Source of the DNA: a virus | Virus record (IMG/VR): IMGVR_UViG_3300021363_000015 | Location: 1 to 36,463 of that record | DNA length: 36,463 nt | Reading direction: 5' to 3' (one strand) | In this document: in pieces, positions 29,855-36,463 of the stretch | How the letters are laid out: each line of letters starts with the position of its first letter | Numbering within the stretch: position 1 is the stretch's first letter | Notes under the pieces: model-generated | Told to the model about the DNA's origin: nothing | The model's input: the letters and a program-made list of their open reading frames with translations, nothing else | Databases searched by the model: none | Program-made: the position numbers and the translations under genes

Positions 29855-30298
29855 ATGAAATTTGATTTCCCTACGACAGAAGCCATATTGCAAGACTTGA
29901 GGGATGAAGTTCCTTATAAGTTTGCTGCTGAGAGTAATGGCGTAGCTATGAGCACTTTGCAGCTATGGTTAGATAATGGTATGAGAGATCTCAGAGAAGG
30001 TAAATCTGAGTCAAACTATGCCCAATTCCTGTTGGCTGTAAGAAAAATAGAAAAAGAACGGGTAAAGCGCCATTTATCGAACATATCTGCTGATGGTAAA
30101 AGCCATAGAGGATCAGAGTGGATATTGGAAAGATCATTCTGGAAGCATTTTGGTAAAGCTGCTGAAATTGAGCTTAATGAAAGGGTTGAGAAACTAGAAA
30201 ACAAAAAGGCGGATAGCGATGTGGGCGAGACCAAAGCAGATGAGAGAGAAGTCGCAGAGATCAGTAAAAAGAGTCCCACCGATGAAGCGGGGAAGTAA
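29855..30298 (+). CDS. terS: Terminase small subunit
   Basis: ATG 29855 (MKFDFPTTEAIL) is chosen because AGAG lies 6 bases upstream and the -10 at 29824 puts the transcript start near 29836; longer in-frame starts at 29807 and 29828 would precede it. The 147-residue product has an N-terminal helix-turn-helix-like part (FAAESNGVAMSTLQLWLDNGM, about 20-40) for recognising the packaging site, a central helical region, and a charged C-terminus. Immediately upstream of the large-subunit gene, as usual. Confidence 0.78.
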   Translation: MKFDFPTTEAILQDLRDEVPYKFAAESNGVAMSTLQLWLDNGMRDLREGKSESNYAQFLLAVRKIEKERVKRHLSNISADGKSHRGSEWILERSFWKHFGKAAEIELNERVEKLENKKADSDVGETKADEREVAEISKKSPTDEAGK

Positions 30299-30392
30299 GG
30301 CTAAATCAATCATGGTAGATTGTGAGGATATCAATCCTCGAGCCCCTAAAAGGACAACGTTAATTAGAACATTAAGAGGTGTTCGAAAGTGA
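30282..30392 (+). CDS. Small basic peptide between terminase genes
   Basis: A 36-residue frame (MKRGSKAKSIMVDCEDINPR...) rich in Arg and Lys. It overlaps the small terminase by 17 bases and the next gene by 4 (GTGA), so translation would be coupled. Possibly a nucleic-acid-binding peptide; low information. Confidence 0.45.
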   Translation: MKRGSKAKSIMVDCEDINPRAPKRTTLIRTLRGVRK

Positions 30393-30568
30393 AATGTCCG
30401 TACTGCAAACATACTGAATCAAAGGTTTTATACACTATCTATGTGTCATCTCGTAAAGACACAGTTAGAAGAAGAACTTGTTTGGGGTGTGATAGACGTT
30501 TTACCACTCAAGAAATCGTAAGAGCATTAGATAAAAAGGCTAAAGATGCAACGAAGCAGCTTGCTTAA
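30389..30568 (+). CDS. Stand-alone NrdR-type zinc ribbon
   Basis: GTG 30389 is preceded by AAGAGGTG. The 59-residue protein is the N-terminal zinc-ribbon half of NrdR and nothing more: KCPYCKHTESKV (Cys3/Cys6), then VRRRTCLGCDRRFTTQE (second pair near 31/34). The match to NrdR includes the RRR..CL.C..RFTT.E signature. NrdR represses ribonucleotide reductase genes through this DNA-binding ribbon, while its ATP-cone (absent here) senses nucleotides. A phage ribbon alone could compete for host NrdR sites or act on phage DNA. It overlaps terL by 23 bases. Confidence 0.8.
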   Translation: MKCPYCKHTESKVLYTIYVSSRKDTVRRRTCLGCDRRFTTQEIVRALDKKAKDATKQLA

Positions 30569-32102
30569 CAGGATCAAAGAGCTAGAACAAGGCTTTGATA
30601 GACGTGAGCATCAGCATATAGCTTTTCAAGGCGATCAAGTCCTCATTCATTGTCCAGATAAGAACAAAATCTATATACCATCCGAAACAGGCATTATCTT
30701 TGGTCAATCAAATGCATTTGTTAATACTGTCATTGGTCCTTACGGATCAGGCAAGACAACAATGTGTTTGCAGAAGATCGTTAGGGCTGCATGTAACATG
30801 CCTTATTGGTCTAATGGGAGACGTAGAGCAAGATGCTTAATCATTCGTAATACATCCGGTGAACTATATTCAACAACACTTCAATCATGGTTATCATGGT
30901 TCAGTGATTTGGGCGACATATACAAGCGCCAGAAGCCTATCTTAACTTATGAGCACCACTTCAATGATGGCAAAGGAATCGTTGAGCTAGAGTTGTTATT
31001 CTTAGCCCTAGACCGTGAAGATGACATTCGCAAGATGAAGTCATTGGAAGTCACATTTGCTTACATCAATGAGTTATCCGAAGTTCCACAAGGCGTACTA
31101 TCACATTTAAAAGGCAGATTGAATGGACGATATCCTAGCAAGCAGTTTTGTAGTGAACCTTATTGGAGTGGTATTATTGCTGACACAAACCCTCCCGATA
31201 CCGATCATTGGTTGTATAATACTTTTGAACTTAAGTGCCCTGATAATTATCGTATTTTTCACCAACCACCTGGATTAATCAAAGATTCTGATGACAATTG
31301 GGTTCAGAACCCACATTGTGACAACTATTCGAATCTATCGGGTAATTACTACACCATGTTGGCTGAAGGTCAATCAAAGGACTTCGTTAAGGTCTATTGC
31401 TTAGGTGATTACGGCACAGTTGGCTTTGGTAAGGTTGTTTACCCTGAATTTAGATCAGATACTCATGCTCGAGATAGATTGGAAGCAATGCAAGGTGAGC
31501 CATTGTATTTAGGATGGGATGGTGGATTAACACCAGCTTGCGTGGTATTGCAGTTCACACCACGTGGCCAGCTTAGATGCTTGAAAGAGTACACAGCTGA
31601 AGATATGGGGGTGAGGACATTTGCAGAGAATATAGTCATTCCATCATTAGAGCGTGACTTCCCATACTGCCCTAAGATTGGGTTCTCAAGAGCTGACCCA
31701 TCAGGCACTAAACGTGATGAAATCATGGCTGAGTTTAGCTTTATTGGTGAGCTTAATGCATTAGGTATTGAGACATTACCAGCTAGCACCAATGACCCTG
31801 AGATGCGCATTAACTCTGTCAGGTTCTTCTTGAACAAGATGGTTGATGGTGAGCCAGCGTTCTTGATAGACAAGACATCATGTCCTATGTTGTATAAGGG
31901 TTTTGTTAAAGGATATGTTTACAAGAGATTAGCTGTGTCAGGTGCTGAAAGATACCGTAATGTGCCAGACAAGAATATGTTTTCACATCCTCATGATGCA
32001 TTGCAGTACGGAGCATTAGAGTTCGCATCAGATAGGATTGCAACTGATAAGAGCAAGAAACAAACCGTTAATATGTATAACCCGACATTCAGATATTTAT
32101 GA
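30546..32102 (+). CDS. terL: Terminase large subunit
   Basis: The 518-residue protein has Walker A GPYGSGKTT (64-72) and a Walker B-like FAYINEL (171-177) in the packaging ATPase. The C-terminal nuclease domain includes YLGWDGGLTPACVVLQ (first Asp), RADPSGTKRDE, and HPHDALQYGALEFASD near the end (last acidic residue). It cuts concatemers and pumps DNA into the procapsid through the portal. The start overlaps the zinc-ribbon gene. Confidence 0.93.
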   Translation: MQRSSLLNRIKELEQGFDRREHQHIAFQGDQVLIHCPDKNKIYIPSETGIIFGQSNAFVNTVIGPYGSGKTTMCLQKIVRAACNMPYWSNGRRRARCLIIRNTSGELYSTTLQSWLSWFSDLGDIYKRQKPILTYEHHFNDGKGIVELELLFLALDREDDIRKMKSLEVTFAYINELSEVPQGVLSHLKGRLNGRYPSKQFCSEPYWSGIIADTNPPDTDHWLYNTFELKCPDNYRIFHQPPGLIKDSDDNWVQNPHCDNYSNLSGNYYTMLAEGQSKDFVKVYCLGDYGTVGFGKVVYPEFRSDTHARDRLEAMQGEPLYLGWDGGLTPACVVLQFTPRGQLRCLKEYTAEDMGVRTFAENIVIPSLERDFPYCPKIGFSRADPSGTKRDEIMAEFSFIGELNALGIETLPASTNDPEMRINSVRFFLNKMVDGEPAFLIDKTSCPMLYKGFVKGYVYKRLAVSGAERYRNVPDKNMFSHPHDALQYGALEFASDRIATDKSKKQTVNMYNPTFRYL

Positions 32103-32112
32103 GGATATTTTT

Positions 32113-32511
32113 ATGGTTAAAGAAATTATTGAGCGCCCTAAATGTAAAGGATGCGGCAAGATTGAAAAAACACGAAGATCTAAAATGGTTTTTTCTGATG
32201 ATCCATCTAAAAAATGGTGCGCTTATTGTAAATCATTTCTTGAAATAGATAAATTCTTTAATAGATCAGGTTATTGTAAGAAATGTCAAACTATTACAAG
32301 TAGAGAGAGAATTAAAAATTTAAAATATATTATTGAATGCATAGTTTGCAAAAAATCATTTAATTCATATAGAAAAGACGCGAAAGTATGTGGACAAACA
32401 TGTCGTTGTTCAAGATCTAATCATCGTAGAATAAATAAATCTTATAATTCACTTTCTAATGAACTTGCAGAAAAATTAAAAAATGAAAACGATAGACCAT
32501 GGGAATACTAG
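32113..32511 (+). CDS. Multi-CxxC zinc protein
   Basis: ATG 32113 follows GAGGAT, 10 bases after terL. The 132-residue protein has CxxC pairs at about 11/14, 36/39, 55/58 and 76/79 and a further Cys cluster at 93-99, enough for two or more zinc sites, in a basic background. The CAYCKSFLEIDKFF and YCKKCQ segments resemble recombination endonuclease VII-like / HNH-adjacent phage proteins, but no HNH core is visible. It lies in the cargo stretch between terL and portal. Confidence 0.68.
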   Translation: MVKEIIERPKCKGCGKIEKTRRSKMVFSDDPSKKWCAYCKSFLEIDKFFNRSGYCKKCQTITSRERIKNLKYIIECIVCKKSFNSYRKDAKVCGQTCRCSRSNHRRINKSYNSLSNELAEKLKNENDRPWEY

Positions 32512-32528
32512 GAAAAACGTAAGACCTA

Positions 32529-32819
32529 ATGTTTGGAAACCTAAATAATATGCCATTATGCAAAGTTGAATCTGTAGAAGTTATAGGTAATGTTGTTGAA
32601 GAACATGAAAGAATAAGGCGTGAAAGAATTCTCTACATAAAAGAAAGACCTTATTCGGTAAATGGTCAAATGACATGTCCTAAATGTAATGAACCAATGG
32701 AATCACCATTAGGAATATACAATGGGATTAGCGATGGCGATGATGAGGGTAGAAATTATAGGACTTACTCATATGAATGTAAGAATTTTCACTATAGTGG
32801 ATGGACTGACCTGGTATGA
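32529..32819 (+). CDS. Small protein with CxxC, unknown
   Basis: The 96-residue frame (MFGNLNNMPLCKVESVEVIG...) has a weak ribosome site; ATG 32550 is an alternative. It contains MTCPKCNEPMESPLG and a later Tyr-rich part with one Cys-x3-His (ECKNFH), a possible single zinc site. It overlaps the DUF2384-like gene by ATGA. No family recognised. Confidence 0.6.
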   Translation: MFGNLNNMPLCKVESVEVIGNVVEEHERIRRERILYIKERPYSVNGQMTCPKCNEPMESPLGIYNGISDGDDEGRNYRTYSYECKNFHYSGWTDLV

Positions 32820-33013
32820 GTAAAAACAAAGCTCAAGAGTGTTTTGATTTGGTGAAGGAGTTCTTTAAGGACGATTCACGCAAAGCTATTGACTGGTTTC
32901 ATGAACCCAATACTGGAGTGGGCGGAATTAGACCAATTGAGATGATTCATAATGGAAGATCTGATAAGCTATTGAAGTTTATTCGATCAAGATTAGATGG
33001 TAACTGGCCATAG
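32816..33013 (+). CDS. DUF2384 (MbcA/ParS)-like small protein
   Basis: The 65-residue product has the DUF2384 antitoxin-type core: SRKAIDWFHEPNTGVGGIRPIEMIHNG, then KLLKFIRSRLDGNWP (family: A..WL..PN..LGG..P.eML..G). In MbcA/ParS/Xre antitoxins this domain binds RES-type toxins. The DNA-binding Xre half and any toxin gene are missing here, so it may be a lone antitoxin (toxin blocker) or a repurposed fold. Confidence 0.7.
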   Translation: MSKNKAQECFDLVKEFFKDDSRKAIDWFHEPNTGVGGIRPIEMIHNGRSDKLLKFIRSRLDGNWP

Positions 33014-33022
33014 GAGAGATTT

Positions 33023-33166
33023 ATGCCATTAAACAAACTTCCAAGTAAGAAAGCATTCAAAGATAACATCAAGGCTGAAATAAAAGCTGGTAAGCCACAA
33101 AAGCAAAGCGTAGCAATAGCGTACGCTGTTAAAAGAAAGGCAGAAAAGAGTAAAAAGAAAAAATAA
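33023..33166 (+). CDS. Small basic lysine-rich protein
   Basis: TAGGAG lies 8-13 bases ahead of ATG 33023. The 47-residue product (MPLNKLPSKKAFKDNIKAEI... GKPQKQSVAIAYAVKRKAEKSKKKK in its second half) resembles DUF6496-like small basic phage proteins. It is probably nucleic-acid-binding. It is in the same frame as the DUF2384-like gene, separated by one TAG. Confidence 0.62.
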   Translation: MPLNKLPSKKAFKDNIKAEIKAGKPQKQSVAIAYAVKRKAEKSKKKK

Positions 33167-33187
33167 GCATAATATAGTATAATGCTT
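33165..33187 (+). promoter_or_regulatory. Imperfect palindrome around a TATAAT
   Basis: AAGCATAATA (33165-33174) and TATAATGCTT (33178-33187) are inverted with one mismatch. The second arm contains a -10-like TATAAT ahead of the HNH gene; no convincing -35 is present. It may be a private promoter or border of the inserted HNH gene. Confidence 0.35.
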
Positions 33188-33204
33188 GGATTTGAGGAAG
33201 GTTA

Positions 33205-33699
33205 ATGAATCCAAGAACAGCAAGAAAGATTAAGAAAGTTGAAAAGTTTAAGAATGGCCTAGATATTGAATGCAAAAGGCATGGAAGTCATAAAAGATGG
33301 CGACTTCATAGCGAAAATAACGTTCAATGTTTGCTTTGTGCATCTGAATGGCAAATGAATCAAAGAAGGAGAAATCCTTTGAAGTTTATATTTAAAGATG
33401 CACAAAAGCATTCAATTAGTCATAAAAGATCATTTTCAATAAGTTTAAATGATTTGGAAGAATTGATAAGTACGCAAGATTATAAATGCGCTTTAACAGG
33501 AATTAAATTTGATAATGATAATCCGCCATCATTAGATAGAATAGACTCAAATATAGGATATGAATTAAACAATATTCAGTTAATATTGATTGAGGTGAAC
33601 AAAATGAAGTCTAATTTTAATCAGGAATCATTTATTAATATTTGCAAAAAAATAGTGAATTATTCAGTTAAGAGCAAGGCAAAGAAAAAGGGGAAATAA
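33205..33699 (+). CDS. HNH endonuclease, probably homing
   Basis: The 164-residue protein has an N-terminal Cys/His pair set (Cys23, His26, Cys42, Cys45). A classical HNH-type region follows: CALTG (95-99), SLDRID (109-114), then GYELNNIQLI and VNKMK (118-135), with Asp111, Asn122/123 and Asn132 at metal and catalytic positions. Free-standing HNH genes often invade phage packaging operons. It lies between the basic gene and portal. A lysine-rich end (SKAKKKGK) may bind DNA. Confidence 0.85.
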   Translation: MNPRTARKIKKVEKFKNGLDIECKRHGSHKRWRLHSENNVQCLLCASEWQMNQRRRNPLKFIFKDAQKHSISHKRSFSISLNDLEELISTQDYKCALTGIKFDNDNPPSLDRIDSNIGYELNNIQLILIEVNKMKSNFNQESFINICKKIVNYSVKSKAKKKGK

Positions 33700-33700
33700 C

Positions 33701-35896
33701 ATGGACACCATTCAAGAGCCAAGAGATTTACCAGTTGAAGATATACACGAAATGGAAGAACAGCGCATAAAGCGATTGAATGATGCAAATATCAATGAAA
33801 TGGATGTCTTGGCTCAAGCGCGGGATAACTTGAACATATGGCAGAACTATTTCAATGAGAACATGACACGTGGCAAAGATGACATGAACTTTGCATTACG
33901 TGATCAGTGGACAGCCATTGAGAGATCAGAGTTTACTCGATTGTTTAAGGTTTGCTTTACATTTAATAAGATGATTGACCCAATCAATAAGATTGTGGGA
34001 GAGCAAAGAAAGAATAAGCCAGACCTGATGGTTAGGTCATTAAAAGGTCACGCTAGCCAAGATGATATTAACTTGCGCGCTGATTTGGTTAGAACAATTG
34101 CTTATCAATCACAGAACGATTTGGTTTACCAAACAGCATTTAGGTCAGCATTATTGCTTGGTTGGGGTGCGTTTCAGGTAGATGTTGATTACGAATCACC
34201 CAAGTCATTCAATAAAGTTATGAAGTACTTGCTTATTCCTGATGCAACTCGTTGCTCTTGGGACCCTGCTGCTGTTAAGCCACACAAAGGGGATGGTGAC
34301 TACTGTTCAAGACAATATGTGTACAGCCGTGAAGAGTTTGGAGCAACCTACCCGTATATTTATAATCCAGTTTCGTATAGTGATCCACGAATGCTCTTGG
34401 ATTTCCAATGGGAAACCAGAGATACAATTATTGTTTGTGATTACTTCGTGAAAGAATGGTTTTCTGTTAATTTACTCAAGCTTTCTGATGGTCGAACGGT
34501 TACTGAAGATGAATGGGAAAAGATACAGAAAGATGAGATCAAGCCTAAGAAAGAACTGGCTGAAAGTAGCCAATCTGAAGTTAGAAACATCATTTTAGAG
34601 ATGATTCCAACGGTTAAGGGTGAGCGTCAAACCCAAGATTATAGAATTATGCGTTATCGATTGTTGAAAGACCGTATTATTGAGTTCAGTGAATGGCCAT
34701 CTAAGTTCCTTCCAATCATATTTGTAGACGGTAATTCACACTTTGTTGAAGGTCGTCAGTACACCAAGTCATTTATCCATGAAGGTCGAGATTCTCAGAA
34801 GTTCATTAACTACGTTGGTTCTGAAATCGCTACTGAAATCAAGAATCGTAGACGTGAACAATGGATGGGAACTCCAGATAACATCATTGGTCAAGAGCAA
34901 CAATGGCGTAATCCTGAATTACAAGCAGGTATATTGATTGCTAAACCTGATGCAGTTACTAAACAAATGCCTATCAAAATGCCTCCATGGGATGTATCTC
35001 CACAACTTATGCAGGAAATGCAGCGTGGTGGTCAAGATCTACGAGAGATATTAGGTTATTCAGAGAACCAAGAGCTTCAAGGTCGTGATATGTCTGGCAA
35101 GGCTCGACGTGAACGCAAGATGGAAGGTTCAATGGCCACTTACGTTTGGATGGATAACTTAAACCAAGCTATTGAGCAAGGTGGACGTTGCGTGCTGGAT
35201 CTATTGCCTTATGTTGTGGGTGATGAACAGCGTCACATGGTTATCACTAAGAAAGACGGCAAAACTAAATCTATCATTCTGAATAAACCATCTAATGATG
35301 GATCAGTTGAAAACGAAATAACTTACGGAGACTATGACATTGAATTATCAACCGGACCAAGCTTCGCAGTCCAAAAAGAAATTGCACTCGAGTTTTTTCA
35401 GCAGACTATTGCTGCTAATCCTGAAACTTTCCCTCTTATTGCTGATCTATGGGCCAAAAATCTTGATGTTCAGTTTATGGAGCAAATTGCAGAGCGCTTC
35501 AAGATCATGGTTCCCCCTGAGGTCTTGGCTAAAGAAGAAGGTAAAGAACCTCCTCCTAAGCAGCCTTCTCCTCAAGAACAGGCTATGCAGATGGAAATGG
35601 AATTTAAAAAGGCAGAGTTAGAAGAGAAGAAAAAGAAACTTGAGCTTGAAGAAGCTAAACTAGAGCTTGAGAAAGAAGAAATGGAACTCAAGAAAGCTAA
35701 GCTGATGCTTGACGCACAAAAGATTCAGATGGAAAGTGAACTAAATGTTTATGACCATCAAGCTAATATACAGAAATCCCAAATAGCTCATGGTTTGGAA
35801 AACCAGAAAGCTGAAATGGATTACACAGCTAAGATTGCAAAGGTTGTAGCTGACATGCATAACAATCACCAGAAAAACAAAAAAGACAAAAAGTAA
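33701..35896 (+). CDS. Portal protein, P22 gp1-like
   Basis: The 731-residue size matches P22 gp1 (725). The N-terminal half (ENMTRGKDDMNFALRDQW, FNKMIDPINKIVGEQRKNKPDLMVR) is typical of this family. The C-terminal about 90 residues (about 640-720) form a long Glu/Lys/Leu/Met coiled coil (ELEEKKKKLELEEAKLEL), consistent with the P22 portal barrel. It forms the dodecameric DNA gate. It follows the HNH gene by one base. Confidence 0.9.
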   Translation: MDTIQEPRDLPVEDIHEMEEQRIKRLNDANINEMDVLAQARDNLNIWQNYFNENMTRGKDDMNFALRDQWTAIERSEFTRLFKVCFTFNKMIDPINKIVGEQRKNKPDLMVRSLKGHASQDDINLRADLVRTIAYQSQNDLVYQTAFRSALLLGWGAFQVDVDYESPKSFNKVMKYLLIPDATRCSWDPAAVKPHKGDGDYCSRQYVYSREEFGATYPYIYNPVSYSDPRMLLDFQWETRDTIIVCDYFVKEWFSVNLLKLSDGRTVTEDEWEKIQKDEIKPKKELAESSQSEVRNIILEMIPTVKGERQTQDYRIMRYRLLKDRIIEFSEWPSKFLPIIFVDGNSHFVEGRQYTKSFIHEGRDSQKFINYVGSEIATEIKNRRREQWMGTPDNIIGQEQQWRNPELQAGILIAKPDAVTKQMPIKMPPWDVSPQLMQEMQRGGQDLREILGYSENQELQGRDMSGKARRERKMEGSMATYVWMDNLNQAIEQGGRCVLDLLPYVVGDEQRHMVITKKDGKTKSIILNKPSNDGSVENEITYGDYDIELSTGPSFAVQKEIALEFFQQTIAANPETFPLIADLWAKNLDVQFMEQIAERFKIMVPPEVLAKEEGKEPPPKQPSPQEQAMQMEMEFKKAELEEKKKKLELEEAKLELEKEEMELKKAKLMLDAQKIQMESELNVYDHQANIQKSQIAHGLENQKAEMDYTAKIAKVVADMHNNHQKNKKDKK

Positions 35897-35905
35897 TACG
35901 GCATT

Positions 35906-35947
35906 CCCCTCTGCATTTTGTATGTACGGGGGTGTTTTCCTACACCC
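35906..35947 (+). promoter_or_regulatory. Alternative hairpins after portal
   Basis: CCCC (35906-35909) can pair with GGGG (35928-35931), or GGGTGT (35930-35935) can pair with ACACCC (35942-35947) across a TTTCCT loop. The two use the same Gs and exclude each other. Either may tune transcription from portal into scaffold/coat or protect the coat mRNA. No long U-tract follows. Confidence 0.4.
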
Positions 35948-36027
35948 ACCTATACATATATAGACTCTATTTTACTCACCCATATTAGTACCGATGTTTT
36001 TTATTTATACCAGCATAAAATATATCT

Positions 36028-36098
36028 AACGGAGTTCTGGCCAATTCCGTTCCTTTGGCTTACGAAGCGCCGTAGCTTCGGGGCAATCAATAATTGCC
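36028..36098 (+). promoter_or_regulatory. Three tandem hairpins in the scaffold gene leader
   Basis: AACGGA/TCCGTT (36028-36051), CGAAGC/GCTTCG (36063-36080, 6-base loop) and GGCAAT/ATTGCC (36082-36098, 5-base loop) follow one another just ahead of the scaffold ribosome site (GGAG at 36103). Such leaders can stabilise highly expressed capsid mRNA or regulate scaffold translation. Confidence 0.5.
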
Positions 36099-36111
36099 AT
36101 TTGGAGAAGAT

Positions 36112-36463
36112 ATGCAATCAGATGAAATGCAAGGTGAAATGAAAGAAGAGTTAGGTGAAGCGGTTAATGCGTCATTAGGTATGGGTGAAAAAGCGTCAGA
36201 ACCTGAACATGATGATCTTCCTGAAGGTGCTAAGAAACGTTTAGGCATGCAGGAAAAAAGGCATAAAAAGGAAATGAAACGAATGCAGCAACAGCTTGAT
36301 GAAGTTAGACAGCATTTAGGATCACGTCCTGAACCACAAAATTCACCTGAGAATGGTATGAACCCTTATACATCGCAACAAGAAGACGGTTCGATGGATG
36401 ATACGGTTTATAAAGCGGTAGCTAGGGCTATGGAAATGCAGAAAATGCAGGAACAAAAAGCCA
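36112..36463 (+). CDS. Scaffolding protein, N-terminal part (continues at 1-560)
   Basis: ATG 36112 follows GGAG. The first 82 residues (MQSDEMQGEMKEELGEAVNAS...) are acidic, then basic and coiled-coil-like (KKRLGMQEKRHKKEMKRMQQQ), leading in frame into MNPYTSQQEDG, the start of the left-end frame. The window ends inside the gene because of the terminal repeat. See the 1-560 entry for function. Confidence 0.75.
   Translation, partial: MQSDEMQGEMKEELGEAVNASLGMGEKASEPEHDDLPEGAKKRLGMQEKRHKKEMKRMQQQLDEVRQHLGSRPEPQNSPENGMNPYTSQQEDGSMDDTVYKAVARAMEMQKMQEQKA
36332..36463. repeat. Terminal direct repeat, right copy
   Basis: Copy of bases 1-132 with a single difference (C at 36337, A at base 6). This copy gives codon CAA (Gln), and the left copy gives AAA (Lys). 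Confidence 0.93.

Noticed and set aside
31463-31873. 136-codon minus-strand frame inside terL
   Set aside because: Complement of a conserved coding region with no start signal.
35918-36142. 74-codon frame between portal and scaffold
   Set aside because: No ribosome site, unlikely composition, and it overlaps the scaffold start and the hairpin leader.

Overview
This window is essentially one complete genome of a tailed phage with a short, P22-like (podovirus) virion. The first 132 bases recur as the last 132 bases with a single difference, so the molecule closes to a circle of about 36.33 kb. The scaffolding-protein gene is split across that junction. The DNA is AT-rich by eye. A Gram-negative host is suggested by the lipobox and signal-peptide proteins, the GH24 lysozyme plus holin lysis pair, and lambda O/P-like replication genes. 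The host species cannot be named. No integrase, polymerase or helicase gene was found. The only repressor-like gene is a 70-residue XRE protein.

Layout. (1) Rightward virion operon, from about 29.8 kb through the junction to 15.9 kb: small terminase, a basic peptide, a stand-alone NrdR-type zinc ribbon, large terminase, a cargo stretch (zinc protein, DUF2384-like gene, HNH nuclease), portal, scaffold, coat protein, gp4-like and gp10-like tail factors, three ejection-type proteins, tail fibre and modular beta-helix fibre genes. It ends at a bidirectional terminator near 15.94 kb. (2) Leftward early block, 15.96-19.24 kb: Sak4-like ATPase, DUF669-like ssDNA-binding protein, an SPFH/prohibitin lipoprotein, a glycine-zipper lipoprotein and a small secreted protein. 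(3) XRE regulator (19.37 kb, rightward) and rtcB RNA ligase (leftward). (4) Rightward replication block, 21.1-24.4 kb: O-like gene carrying origin iterons, P-like gene, PD-(D/E)XK nuclease and many small genes. (5) RNA island, 24.46-25.01 kb: several GC-rich foldable elements and a tRNA-like gene. (6) Lysis pair, 25.07-25.96 kb. (7) Leftward accessory block, 25.96-29.70 kb: about twenty tiny, overlapping genes, including Tad2-like (DUF2829), Lar-like, YopX and DUF3310 proteins.

Regulation. Five promoters with exact 17-base spacers (near 19.28, 24.44, 25.02, 29.76 and 29.81 kb) carry a TATGGCAT(A/T)(A/T)TG-type element in or at the edge of the spacer, twice with clear dyad symmetry. They would drive the early-left, RNA-island, lysis, accessory and packaging transcripts, which suggests one phage regulon. 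Two virion genes (coat protein and gp10-like) are each broken by a single frameshift and are otherwise intact.
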